Positions 15,099 through 23,309 of a DNA stretch of 34,826 nucleotides are shown piece after piece. The DNA lies in NCBI GenBank assembly GCA_945871815.1, contig CAMBXM010000022.1:1-34826 (forward strand), written 5' to 3'. Origin of the DNA: Singulisphaera sp. GP187. Its GTDB lineage: Bacteria; Planctomycetota; UBA1135; UBA2386. Every line of letters begins with the position of its first letter. Position 1 is the first letter of the stretch. The notes beneath the pieces were generated by a model. That model was not told the DNA's origin, made no database searches, and saw only the letters and a list, made by a program, of their open reading frames with translations. Made by a program: the position numbers and the translations under genes.

Positions 15099-16144
15099 GG
15101 CTCGCGCACGCCACCGCGAACGGGCCCTGCCGTGCGACCGAGCTCCCGCAGCATCGTCTGCTGCGCTTCATCGAGAGTGTCGGGCAGACCGAAGCGAACT
15201 ACGACGATCAGGTCGCCGCGCTCGCCAGACGGGCGCACGAGACCCTGGCCGCGCAAGCGCAACCGCGCCCCGGCCCTCGTGCCCGCCGGGATGCGCACAG
15301 TGGCAGTGCCGTTCGGCACGCGCACCGAGGCCTTGGTCCCGTCGAGCGCTTCCCACGGTGCGATGACGAGATCGGCTTCCACGTCCTCGCCACGAAGCCG
15401 ATGCACGTCGTCGGCCACGAGGTGGAGCTGGAGCAGCAGATCGCCGGCGGCGCCCGCTCCGGGCTGGCCGAGCCCGCGGAGGCGCAACACTTGCCCATCA
15501 CGGACCTCGACGGGGATGGACAATTCGATCGAGCGCGTCGCCCTGGTGCTGCCAAGGCCGCCGCAGACTGGGCAGGTGCCCATGTCGGCGTGACCTTCGC
15601 CCTCGCAGGCTTCGCACGGTTGGCTCACTTGGAGATCAAAGGTCCGCTTGCCGCCGCGCAACGCTTCACCCACCGACAACTCGAGAGCGGCCTCGACGTC
15701 CTGGCCGCGCGACGGCTGTGGCCGTGCGCGCTGCGTCCGAGAACCCCGGCCGCCGCCGGCGAACATGTCACCGAACATCTGCCCGAAGAAGTCCGAAAAG
15801 CCGCCGCCGCCACTTTGACCGCCACCGCCGACCCCGCCGCCGAACATGCGAGCGAAGTCCTCCTGGCTCATCGTCCGCCCGCCGCCGCCGGGGGGTGCCT
15901 GAAAGTCCTGCCCCTGCCGCCAGTGCTCACCGAGCTGGTCGAAGCGCTTGCGCTTCTCCGGGTCGCTGAGCACCTCGTGCGCTTCGGCGATCTGCTTGAA
16001 CTTGGTCTCGACCTCGGCGCGTCGGTGCGGCGGATGCCGGTCGGGATGCCACTCCTTGGCCAGCTTGCGATAGGTGCGCTTGATGTCATCGGGCGACGCA
16101 TTTCGCGCCACGCCGAGCGTCTGATAATAGTCTTGGAACTTCAC
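15095..16144 (-). CDS. dnaJ: DnaJ/Hsp40 co-chaperone with reduced zinc finger
   Basis: 349-residue type of J-protein. The J domain (1-70) has HPD at 33-35 in KEWHPDRH. A long Gly/Phe-rich segment (about 80-135) is followed by a C-terminal substrate-binding region. Only two CxxCxGxG motifs are present (CEACEGEG and CPVCGGLG, ten or so residues apart), instead of the four in canonical DnaJ, so one zinc site at most would form. It is therefore intermediate between DnaJ and CbpA. The GTG at 16144 overlaps the upstream methyltransferase stop as GTGA. No dnaK or grpE is adjacent, so this may be a secondary J-protein rather than the housekeeping one; the gene symbol is used in the family sense. Confidence 0.85.
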   Translation of the reverse strand: MKFQDYYQTLGVARNASPDDIKRTYRKLAKEWHPDRHPPHRRAEVETKFKQIAEAHEVLSDPEKRKRFDQLGEHWRQGQDFQAPPGGGGRTMSQEDFARMFGGGVGGGGQSGGGGFSDFFGQMFGDMFAGGGRGSRTQRARPQPSRGQDVEAALELSVGEALRGGKRTFDLQVSQPCEACEGEGHADMGTCPVCGGLGSTRATRSIELSIPVEVRDGQVLRLRGLGQPGAGAAGDLLLQLHLVADDVHRLRGEDVEADLVIAPWEALDGTKASVRVPNGTATVRIPAGTRAGARLRLRGQGLVRPSGERGDLIVVVRFGLPDTLDEAQQTMLRELGRTAGPVRGGVREP

Positions 16145-16983
16145 GGCTTCTGATAGACCCCGACGATGCAGTGCTCCGGATAGGGCATGCCGAAGAACCG
16201 ACAAGCGGCGCGCAGCTTCAGCTCGAGTTCCGACAGGCTGCGGAAGCGAGCAAAGGTCCGGCAGTCATCGAGACGCTCGAACGCGACTTCCTGCATGCCG
16301 ACACCGAGGAACAACCGACGCAGACGATCGCGGGTGTTCATCTTGAAACACGTTGGGAACGTGTCCTTCTTGTCGGTGCGCCACAGCCAGTGCTTGATCA
16401 CGTGGCGTAGACTCATGGGCGCAAGCCGGGTCAGTAGCGGCATCGGGGCGTAGGCAAACACCGTGTAGATGACGCCCATGCCGCCGGAGGCGAGCGCCCG
16501 CTCGACGCCGCGGACGCACGCTTGCGGATCCGCGATGTGCTCGGCGACCATGCGCAACGTGACGAGGTCGAAGCCCTGCTTGCCGTCCCAATCGTCGATG
16601 CCACCGGCGACCTTCTCGTGGACGTAGGGGTTCTCCTGCAACGTCGGATCCGGATCGAGCCCGGTGAGCCGCGCCGCGCGCGCGGCCAGGATCTGCGCCA
16701 AGGGCCGGTTGCTCGGGCAGAGTTCGCGTCCACAACCGATGTCGAGCCAGCGCGTCCCGCGCACGACCAGCAGCGACAGCAAGGACTCGTACCAGTCGTC
16801 CGGATTGTCGTAGCCGTAGGAGCGGCGCAGGCGCGGCCCCCAACCGAGCTGGTCCTCGGGCCCATACTTGAGCCGGAAGATCTGCGCCAGAGTCGCAGCG
16901 TCGGGCAGCCGGAGCAACGTGCCGGGGGCGCCGATCCCAGCGCTGCCGTTGGCGACGCCCGCCGTGCGCTGCTCGCCGCTCAT
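16141..16983 (-). CDS. Class I SAM-dependent methyltransferase
   Basis: 280-residue protein with Methyltransf_11/23-type core. Motif I is RWLDIGCGRE (L80-D81-I82-G83-C84-G85), an acidic residue after the second strand appears in LTGLDPDPTL, and FDLVTLRMVAEHIADP is the motif-II region. About 75 N-terminal residues (AQIFRLKYGPEDQLGWGPRL, SYGYDNPDDWYE) precede the fold, and the C-terminal third is a helical cap with TDKKDTFPTCFKMNTRDRL. The substrate cannot be told; the general layout resembles methyltransferases found in polysaccharide or lipid modification. It is the first gene of a two-gene unit with the J-protein (GTGA overlap). No Shine-Dalgarno; TACCGC lies 11 nt before the ATG as a weak -10 candidate. 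Confidence 0.8.
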   Translation of the reverse strand: MSGEQRTAGVANGSAGIGAPGTLLRLPDAATLAQIFRLKYGPEDQLGWGPRLRRSYGYDNPDDWYESLLSLLVVRGTRWLDIGCGRELCPSNRPLAQILAARAARLTGLDPDPTLQENPYVHEKVAGGIDDWDGKQGFDLVTLRMVAEHIADPQACVRGVERALASGGMGVIYTVFAYAPMPLLTRLAPMSLRHVIKHWLWRTDKKDTFPTCFKMNTRDRLRRLFLGVGMQEVAFERLDDCRTFARFRSLSELELKLRAACRFFGMPYPEHCIVGVYQKP

Positions 16984-17157
16984 GCGCGCACACCGCGGTA
17001 GACGCGGGCCTCTGGGTGACAGCAGCAAGGGACGCAGCGGACGGAACTCGACATCGCGGCACGCTCTTGTAGCGGCTTTGGGCCATGGCGCCACATCCGG
17101 TTGCGGCGCCGGGCAGCCCTTCCCTCGGACCGCTGGATCCGCGACCATCCCGCCCCG

Positions 17158-17676
17158 ATGAACGAGCGCAAACGCATCGCCCTGATTTCGACCGGTGGCA
17201 CCATCGAGAAGACCTACGACGAGCTGGCCGGCGTCATGCAGAACCGGGCCAGCGTGCTCGATGTGGTGTTGGCGACGCTGCAACTCGACGGCGTCGAGAT
17301 CGTGCGGCTGCCGCTGTTGAACAAAGACAGCCTCGAGATGACGCCGCAGGACCACACGTTGATCGCGCGCACCGCCGGGGCAATGGCCGAAACCCACGAC
17401 GGCGTGGTCATCGTGCATGGCACCGACCGACTGGCGCAGACGGGCGAACGCATCTACGAGCTGGTGGCCGACCTGCGGGTTCCTGTGGTCCTGACCGGAG
17501 CGATGCGCCCGTACGTGATGCGCAACACCGACGCGTCGCAGAACTTGACGGAGGCCCTGCTCGCCGTCCAGATCGTGCCCGCCGGGGTCTATGTCGCCAT
17601 GCACAACAAGGTGCTCCGCTTCCCCGGCGTGGTGAAGGACCGGGACCGCGGCACCTTCGTCAAGCCATCCGTCTGA
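17158..17676 (+). CDS. Short asparaginase-domain protein (N-terminal domain only)
   Basis: 172 residues, about half of an L-asparaginase. It carries the whole N-terminal catalytic fold: nucleophile Thr15 in ISTGGTIEKTY, the Thr89-Asp90 pair in VHGTDRLAQT, LTGAMRP, and Lys160 in GVVKDRDRGTF at the place of the catalytic Lys162 of E. coli AnsB. The C-terminal domain, which in AnsB supplies residues across the dimer interface, is absent; the gene ends cleanly with TFVKPSV and no continuation is found downstream in other frames, so this is a short-form protein rather than a frameshift. Such stand-alone domains are known in bacteria; substrate (asparagine or other amides) is unproven. The start is chosen by homology; there is no Shine-Dalgarno. 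Confidence 0.82.
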   Translation: MNERKRIALISTGGTIEKTYDELAGVMQNRASVLDVVLATLQLDGVEIVRLPLLNKDSLEMTPQDHTLIARTAGAMAETHDGVVIVHGTDRLAQTGERIYELVADLRVPVVLTGAMRPYVMRNTDASQNLTEALLAVQIVPAGVYVAMHNKVLRFPGVVKDRDRGTFVKPSV

Positions 17677-17690
17677 CCGCACCGGCCACT

Positions 17691-17716
17691 GCCGCGATCG
17701 CCCTTGGCATCGCGGC
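17691..17716 (+). terminator. Hairpin after the asparaginase-domain gene, no T-run
   Basis: GCCGCGAT (17691-17698) pairs perfectly with ATCGCGGC (17709-17716). The 10-nt loop CGCCCTTGGC can pair further (GCC with GGC). It begins 15 nt after the stop codon. No T-run follows. Confidence 0.5.
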
Positions 17717-17778
17717 GAGCGCATCCGTGCCGGCGGGTCCCACGAAGGCGCCAGTTCCCCGCCCCGTCGATGCCGCGG

Positions 17779-17784
17779 TAGACT
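17779..17784 (+). promoter_or_regulatory. Candidate -10 of the DNRLRE gene
   Basis: TAGACT in GCGGTAGACTGCGG, 27 nt before the ATG. It would give a leader of about 20 nt without a good Shine-Dalgarno. Confidence 0.35.
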
Positions 17785-17811
17785 GCGGCGCCGCATCCCC
17801 GCAAGAGTCCC

Positions 17812-18882
17812 ATGTCGCATTTCCTCCTGGCGCTGCCCCTGTTCTCCATTCTGGCAGCGTCCCTGTGCGCCCAGCGCGTCACCGTCACCCTGCCATGCAG
17901 CGAGGACGCGACGCTGTACCAAGACGCCAGCGGTCAGTTGACCAACGATGGCGGCGCGAACATCTTCATCGGCAAGACCGCCTTCAACGACATCCGCCGC
18001 TCCTTGCTGAAGTTTGACCTCAGCGCCATCCCGGCCAACGCCCTGGTGGTCGAGGCCCGCATGCAGGTATCGGTGCTGCAGTCGGTGTTGATCGATCTGG
18101 CGCCGACCTCGCTGCATCGTGTCACTGCGAGCTGGACCGAAGGCACGACCAACGCCGGCAGCCCTGGTGGCCAAGGCACGCAGGCCACCACCGGCGACAC
18201 GACTTGGATCTACCGCGAGTACACCTCCGTGCGTTGGGCGACGCCCGGCGGCGACTTCGACGCGACGCCACTTGCGACCGCTGGCATCAGTTTCAACGGC
18301 ACATTCTCGATCGGCCCGAGCGCGGCGATGAATGCCAATGTGCAGGATTGGCTCGCGGGAGCGCCAAACCATGGCTGGCTGCTCCGCACCGACGAGCTAA
18401 CGATCCAGGATGCACGCCGCCTCGGCAGTCGTCAGAACAGCAACGCGAGCCTGCGACCACGACTGGTCGTCGTCTATGTGCCGGCAGCGGGCAAAGACGA
18501 CAAGGGCACTGGCTGCGTCGGCTCGACCGGCCTGCCCCTGCGGCAGACGATCGCCGGCACGCCGTTGCGAGGCACCACCTGCACGCTGAATGTGACCCAA
18601 GGGCCGGCACTGCAGCCGACGCTCACCATGATCGACTACCGGCTCGCGACGGCCACGGTGCCGCTCGTTCCGGGCTGCAGTTACGAACTCGAAGGGCCGC
18701 CGTTCGACAACTTCGGCATCCGAACCCTCGACGCCAACGGGGCCACCTCGTACTCGCTGCCGATCCCCAACGTGCCCTACTTGCTGGGTTTCAGCTTGGC
18801 GTTCCAGAGCGCGGCCCTCGATCCCAGCTTCCCACCCAATCAGCTCGTCGCCTCGAACGGTTCGCTCATGGTCATCGGCTGA
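17812..18882 (+). CDS. Secreted DNRLRE-domain protein with planctomycete-type C-terminal domain
   Basis: 356-residue exported protein. The signal peptide is FLLALPLFSILAASLCAQ (cleavage near 20). Residues about 25-220 match the DNRLRE/CBM96-like beta domain: CSEDATLYQDASG, NDGGANIFIGKT, RRSLLKFDLSAIP, then NASLRPRLVVVYV. After a short linker, residues about 230-356 form a separate domain ending SYSLPIPNVPYLLGFSLAFQ and NQLVASNGSLMVIG. I recognise this type of ending as recurring at the C-termini of large exported proteins in some planctomycetes, where it may act in anchoring or sorting; that role is inference. DNRLRE domains commonly accompany carbohydrate-active surface proteins. The protein is probably surface or periplasmic; no enzymatic domain is visible. 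Confidence 0.75.
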   Translation: MSHFLLALPLFSILAASLCAQRVTVTLPCSEDATLYQDASGQLTNDGGANIFIGKTAFNDIRRSLLKFDLSAIPANALVVEARMQVSVLQSVLIDLAPTSLHRVTASWTEGTTNAGSPGGQGTQATTGDTTWIYREYTSVRWATPGGDFDATPLATAGISFNGTFSIGPSAAMNANVQDWLAGAPNHGWLLRTDELTIQDARRLGSRQNSNASLRPRLVVVYVPAAGKDDKGTGCVGSTGLPLRQTIAGTPLRGTTCTLNVTQGPALQPTLTMIDYRLATATVPLVPGCSYELEGPPFDNFGIRTLDANGATSYSLPIPNVPYLLGFSLAFQSAALDPSFPPNQLVASNGSLMVIG

Positions 18883-18884
18883 GC

Positions 18885-18915
18885 CTTTGGCGCCGCTCGC
18901 GGAGTGGCGCCGAAG
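18885..18915 (+). terminator. Hairpin after the DNRLRE gene, no T-run
   Basis: CTTTGGCGCC (18885-18894) pairs with GGCGCCGAAG (18906-18915) over 10 positions with one G-T wobble, with an 11-nt loop. It starts 2 nt after the stop codon and is followed only by TTCGGG. Confidence 0.55.
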
Positions 18916-19019
18916 TTCGGGACCCTGTGGCCAAGGGCTGCGCGTCGTGCGCCGCGAGCCGCGACGCCTCGCGCGTCCAGCGCCGGCGACATCGGTGGCC
19001 AACTTCGCAGTCACCCCAC

Positions 19020-19025
19020 TAGCAT
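19020..19025 (+). promoter_or_regulatory. Leaderless-type -10 element of the enolase-superfamily operon
   Basis: TAGCAT followed by 7 nt (CCGCCGG) and then the ATG at 19033, so the predicted transcript starts at or within a nucleotide or two of the start codon. No Shine-Dalgarno and no clear -35. Confidence 0.55.
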
Positions 19026-19032
19026 CCGCCGG

Positions 19033-20445
19033 ATGCAGATCCGCACGGTCACAGCGGCCTTCGCCGAGATCGCCTGCACGGCGCGAACTCCGTTCCGCTT
19101 TGGCACCACGACCGTCGAAGGTGCACCTCTCCTGCACCTTCGTGTGCGGGTCGAATCCGTCGATGGCCGCAGCGCCGTCGGCGCGGCCGCGGATCTGCTG
19201 GTGCCGAAGTGGTTCCACAAAGACCCCGCGCGGACGGCACTGCAGGACCAGGCCGCACTGCGCGGCAGCGCCGAGGACGCCGCGCGACGCTGCCTTGCGG
19301 AGACGCGCCCTCGCAGCGTTTTTGACTGCTCCTTGGGGATGCACCGAGACCTCGTCCTCGCTCACGCGCCTGCCGCCACCAACCTTCTGGAGCGCGCCTT
19401 CGGGCCTTCCTTGGTCGAACGCGCCCTGATTGACGCCACCTGCCGTCTGGCCAAGAAGAGCTTCTGGTCCGCTCTGCAGAGCGACCTCTTTGGCATCCGC
19501 CTTGACACACTGCTGCCGGGCCTCGGTGAAATCGACGCCCGCGACCTGCTTCCGGCCCGTCCACAGAACTCGATCCTGCTGCGCCACACCGTCGGCATGC
19601 TCGATCCCCTGCGCCAGGTCGATGCTGGCACCGACGACGACGAGCCGTGCTCGGTCGAGGGCTACCTGCGCCGCCACCGCCCACGATGGCTCAAGGTCAA
19701 GGTCGGCCAAGGCCTCGAGGCCGACTGCGAACGACTGCTCGCGTTGGCATCGCTGTGTCGAACACTCGACGTCGATCCGGGCATCACTCTCGACGGCAAC
19801 GAGCAATTCGCCTCGATGGAAGATGTGGTCCGCCTGCTCGAAACCGTTGCCCGCGACCGCCTCGGCGCGCAACTGCTCGGTCGACTCGCGCACATCGAGC
19901 AGCCGCTGTCCCGGGCACTTACCTTCGATGCAGCCGCCAACCGCGCCATCGACCGCGTCCGCGCGTTCGCACCGCTCGTGCTGGACGAGGCCGATGTGCT
20001 GCCGACGTCCTTCGCCGATGCACTGCAGCTCGGCTACCGCGGCTGCTCGATCAAGAACTGCAAGGGAGTGTTCCGCGGTCTGGCCAACCAAGCACTCGCG
20101 CGCGCTCACGGCGACTCGGCCTTCGTCTGCGGCGAGGATCTGACCAACCTGCCGCTGCTGTCGCTACAACAGGACCTCGCAACCATGACGACGCTCGGCC
20201 TCGCGCACGTCGAGCGCAACGGACACCACTATTTCCGCGGCCTCGACCACCTACCGCGCGAGGTCGCGACCGCGGCGCTCGCGGCGCATCCGGATCTCTA
20301 CGCCTCGCGCCCCGACGGCAGCATCGCCTTGCGAATCGATGATGGCCAACTGCAGTGCGCCTCGTTGCTCGGCATTGGCTACGGCTGCGACCAAGAGCCG
20401 TTTGGCGAACTGATGCGCACGCTGCCATGGCAACCGTTGGACTGA
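19033..20445 (+). CDS. Enolase-superfamily enzyme (mandelate racemase / muconate lactonising-like)
   Basis: 470 residues, longer than typical MR/MLE enzymes (350-400). The barrel residues are complete: KVK motif (Lys221, Lys223), metal ligands Asp254 (LDGNEQF), Glu289 (HIEQPL) and Asp318 (LDEADV), and a second-side Lys341 in SIKNCKG. Spacing fits the MLE-type arrangement with acid/base lysines on both faces, so the enzyme should abstract a proton alpha to a carboxylate (dehydration, epimerisation or cycloisomerisation). The N-terminal capping part carries an insertion (about 75-200) that I cannot assign. It is the first gene of an operon with an OYE-type oxidoreductase (26-nt gap) and an NRAMP-related transporter. 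Substrate unknown. ATG 19033 is supported by the leaderless -10. Confidence 0.8.
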   Translation: MQIRTVTAAFAEIACTARTPFRFGTTTVEGAPLLHLRVRVESVDGRSAVGAAADLLVPKWFHKDPARTALQDQAALRGSAEDAARRCLAETRPRSVFDCSLGMHRDLVLAHAPAATNLLERAFGPSLVERALIDATCRLAKKSFWSALQSDLFGIRLDTLLPGLGEIDARDLLPARPQNSILLRHTVGMLDPLRQVDAGTDDDEPCSVEGYLRRHRPRWLKVKVGQGLEADCERLLALASLCRTLDVDPGITLDGNEQFASMEDVVRLLETVARDRLGAQLLGRLAHIEQPLSRALTFDAAANRAIDRVRAFAPLVLDEADVLPTSFADALQLGYRGCSIKNCKGVFRGLANQALARAHGDSAFVCGEDLTNLPLLSLQQDLATMTTLGLAHVERNGHHYFRGLDHLPREVATAALAAHPDLYASRPDGSIALRIDDGQLQCASLLGIGYGCDQEPFGELMRTLPWQPLD

Positions 20446-20471
20446 CTGCGGGCCACGGTCATGATGACCGC

Positions 20472-21911
20472 ATGCGCTTTCCGCCTCCGGGTCACTTCCG
20501 CACCGCAGCGACGTTCCGCGCCCACTTGCGCGAACTCGGCGTCGACTTCGACTGCGACGACAGCACGGTCGCGCATGGGGCACTCGCGCAGCCGATTCGC
20601 GTGGCGGGCAAGACGCTCGACAACCGCTTCTGCGCCCACCCCATGGAGGGCTGGGACGGCACCGAAGGCGGCTCGCCGACCGCGCACACACAGCGGCGAT
20701 GGCGCCACTTCGGCCGCAGCGGTGCCGCGCTGGTCTGGGGCGGCGAGGCCTTCGCCGTGCAGCAGGACGGCCGTGCGAACAAGAATCAGCTCTGCCTGCA
20801 CCGCGACAGCGAACGCGACCTCAGCCTGCTGCTGACGGAACTTCGCGCCGGCCGCCGCGAGATCTCGGCCAGCGACGACGGCGTGCTGATCGGTTTGCAG
20901 CTCACGCATTCGGGTCGCTTCGCGCGACCTCTAGGGCCCTTTGCGCCCAAGATCACGCAGCACCATCCGCTGCTGGCGAAGAAGTACGCCTTGCCCGCCA
21001 CCACGCCGCTGCTGACCGACACGGAGCTCGAAGCGATCGGCGAACAGTTCGTGCGAGCCGCCGTCACCGCCGAACGCGCGGGCTTCGACTTCGTCGACGT
21101 GAAGTGCTGCCACGGCTATCTGCTGCACGAATTGCTCGCCAGCAAGACCCGCAACGGGACCTATGGCGGCCCGGCGCTGGCGTCGCGCATGCGACTGTTC
21201 GAACGCATCGTGGCCGGCATCCGCACAGCCTGCCCGAACTTGCATATCGGCGTGCGGTTGTCGGCAGCCGACGTCGCACCGTACGGCAAGGATGAGAGCA
21301 CCGGACGCGGCACCGCGTTGACAGACCAGGGCATCGACCTCGCCAACCACCACTTCAACTTCTTGCCCGACGCGACGGCCTCGACCCTCGATCTCGACGA
21401 GGCCACTGCGTTCCTGCAGCGGTGCACGGAGCTGTCGATCGAGCTCTGCAACGTGACGCTGGGTTCTCCGTACTGGAACCCGCACCTGCAGCGGCCGGCG
21501 GCGTATCCGCCAAGCGACGGCTACTTGCCGCCGCTCGACCCGCTGCACTGCGTCGCCACGCATTTGCGGGTAACGCGGCAACTGACGCAGTCGGTGAAGG
21601 GCATGGCCTTTGTCGGCACGGGCTACACCTATCTGCAAGAGTGGCTGCCGCACGTAGCGCAGCGTGCCGTTGCGAACGGTGAGGTCACCTTCGTCGGCAT
21701 CGGCCGCATGTTGCTCAGCTACCCCGAGCTGCCAGCCGACGTCATCGCCGGTCGAGCGCTGCAGCAAAAGCGCCTCTGCCGCACCTTTTCCGACTGCACG
21801 ACCGCACCGCGCAATGGCATGGTGTCGGGCTGCTTTCCGCTCGATCCGTACTACAGGGCGCTGCCGGAAGCAGACCACCTGAAGCAACGGAAGAGGGACC
21901 AAGGCACGTGA
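20472..21911 (+). CDS. OYE-family NADH:flavin oxidoreductase
   Basis: 479-residue FMN-dependent oxidoreductase of the old yellow enzyme family. Core motifs include FCAHPMEGWDGTEGGSP, LQLTHSGRFARP, the active-site/FMN region VKCCHGYLLHELLASKTRNG with TYGG, and the phosphate-binding end VGIGRMLLSYPELPAD. The C-terminal tail has three cysteines in LCRTFSDCTTAPRNGMVSGC, a spacing unlike the CxxC-x3-C iron-sulfur motif of 2,4-dienoyl-CoA reductases, and there is no second Rossmann domain, so electrons probably come directly from NAD(P)H. It would reduce activated C=C bonds or a similar substrate. The stop overlaps the GTG of the transporter gene. The ATG at 20472 is chosen because upstream in-frame sequence lies within the enolase-like gene. 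Confidence 0.85.
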   Translation: MRFPPPGHFRTAATFRAHLRELGVDFDCDDSTVAHGALAQPIRVAGKTLDNRFCAHPMEGWDGTEGGSPTAHTQRRWRHFGRSGAALVWGGEAFAVQQDGRANKNQLCLHRDSERDLSLLLTELRAGRREISASDDGVLIGLQLTHSGRFARPLGPFAPKITQHHPLLAKKYALPATTPLLTDTELEAIGEQFVRAAVTAERAGFDFVDVKCCHGYLLHELLASKTRNGTYGGPALASRMRLFERIVAGIRTACPNLHIGVRLSAADVAPYGKDESTGRGTALTDQGIDLANHHFNFLPDATASTLDLDEATAFLQRCTELSIELCNVTLGSPYWNPHLQRPAAYPPSDGYLPPLDPLHCVATHLRVTRQLTQSVKGMAFVGTGYTYLQEWLPHVAQRAVANGEVTFVGIGRMLLSYPELPADVIAGRALQQKRLCRTFSDCTTAPRNGMVSGCFPLDPYYRALPEADHLKQRKRDQGT

Positions 21912-23296
21912 ACGACGTGCCACACGATGCCGGTCTCGACGACCTGCAACGCGGCTTGCGCATGTCGGCGCCGCCGGATCCGAGCCACATCGCGCGCGAA
22001 TCGCGATGGCTCGACGAGCTCGATCGCCAACCCCTCCACCGCCGTCTGCGCGGCTGGCTGTCGCTGTCGGGTCCAGGCTATCTGCAGAGCGCGCTGACCC
22101 TCGGTGCCGGCACAGCGACGACCGCGCTGTTCAGCGGCGCCGTGTTCGGCTACGCGCTGCTCTGGGTCGCACCGGTCGCCATGGCGCTCGGCGTTGCGAT
22201 GCTCAGTGCCATCGCGCACCAGACCCTGAGCACAGGCATGCGACCGTTGCCGGCGATGAGCCGCTTCGCCGGCGCGCCCTTCGCCGGCGCGTGGGCAGCG
22301 AGCTCGCTGCTGGCGTCGATCGTGTGGCACGTGCCGCAGTACAACCTCGCCGCCAACTCGGTCGTCGATCTGTGCGCCGTGGCGGGGCTCGCCGGCGTGC
22401 CAGCGATCGCCGCGAGTCCGTTGCTCTTGGCGGCGGCCATCTGGCTCTCGTGGAGCTATGGTGCGTCGCCACGACTCGTGCGTCGATACGAACAGTTCTG
22501 CAAGTGGCTGATCTGGGCCACGGTCCTGTGCCTGTTGTGGGTCGTGATCCACACGCACACCGATTGGCGGGCACTGTTCGCAGGCTTCGTGCCGTCGCTG
22601 CCGGCGGACCGCGGTGAGCACTCTGCCATCGAGATGGTGACCAGCGGCCTTGCTGCCGCCGTCGGCGTCAACATGGTGTTCCTCTATCCCTACTCGCTGC
22701 TGGCGCGCGGTTGGGGTCGTAGCCATCGTGGGCTCGCCAAGTGCGACCTCGTCTGCGGCATGCTGCTGCCGTACGCCCTGGCGACCAGCTTGATGACCGT
22801 CGCCGCTGCCAACACGCTGCACGGGGAGGAGGTGGTGGCCAAGGGCGCCGCGATCCAGCAGATGGGCATGGTGCTCGGCTCCGTGCTCGGCCAAACCGCG
22901 GGCCGCGTCGTGTTTGACCTCGGCATGCTGGCGATGGCGTTCTCGACGATCTCGCTGCACATGCTGGTCTGCGGCTTCGTGGCGATGGAGTGGTTCCAGT
23001 GCCCGGTCGGCAGCCGGGCCTACCGTGCGTTCACGTTGTTGCCGGCGCCAGCGGCCTTGGCGCCCGCGGTATTCCCTTCGGTGCCGGTGTGGCTCGCAGT
23101 GCCGACGAACATCGCCTGCGGCCTCTTGCTTCCGGTGACCTACGTCGGGTTCTTCGTGTTGCAGCGCAGCCGTGCCTATCTCGGGGTCGACCGCCTGCAG
23201 GGTCTGCGGGCGTTCTGCTGGCTCGTCGTCATGGGACTCGCGATCGCAGTGCCGATCGTGTCGATCGGTTACTACGCCATCGCGCGCTGGCTCTGA
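21908..23296 (+). CDS. NRAMP-related membrane transporter lacking the metal-binding motifs
   Basis: 462-residue polytopic membrane protein, about 11 predicted helices after a hydrophilic N-terminus of about 50 residues. The fold matches NRAMP: TM1 SGPGYLQSALTLGAGTAT, then FGYALLWVAPVAMALG and AIAHQTLSTGMRPLP. The TM1 DPGN that binds Mn/Fe reads GAGT, and the TM6 MPH-type segment reads GVNMVFLYPYSLL, so the canonical ligands Asp, Asn, Met and His are missing. It therefore probably does not carry divalent transition metals in the usual way. Translation is coupled by GTGA to the OYE gene (purine-rich GGAAGAGGGA upstream). The operon context suggests import of the substrate of the two enzymes or a cofactor metal; this is inference. 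Confidence 0.8.
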   Translation: MNDVPHDAGLDDLQRGLRMSAPPDPSHIARESRWLDELDRQPLHRRLRGWLSLSGPGYLQSALTLGAGTATTALFSGAVFGYALLWVAPVAMALGVAMLSAIAHQTLSTGMRPLPAMSRFAGAPFAGAWAASSLLASIVWHVPQYNLAANSVVDLCAVAGLAGVPAIAASPLLLAAAIWLSWSYGASPRLVRRYEQFCKWLIWATVLCLLWVVIHTHTDWRALFAGFVPSLPADRGEHSAIEMVTSGLAAAVGVNMVFLYPYSLLARGWGRSHRGLAKCDLVCGMLLPYALATSLMTVAAANTLHGEEVVAKGAAIQQMGMVLGSVLGQTAGRVVFDLGMLAMAFSTISLHMLVCGFVAMEWFQCPVGSRAYRAFTLLPAPAALAPAVFPSVPVWLAVPTNIACGLLLPVTYVGFFVLQRSRAYLGVDRLQGLRAFCWLVVMGLAIAVPIVSIGYYAIARWL

Positions 23297-23309
23297 CGAA
23301 GCGGCGCCC

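Noticed and set aside
17087-17110. Two GGCGCC palindromes 12 nt apart upstream of the asparaginase-domain gene
   Set aside because: GGCGCC is common in this GC-rich sequence and recurs elsewhere; there is no further extension of the stem or link to a promoter.
17677-17811. Possible frameshifted C-terminal half of the asparaginase
   Set aside because: The 135-nt gap holds only a hairpin and the next gene's promoter; no asparaginase C-domain motif was found in any frame.
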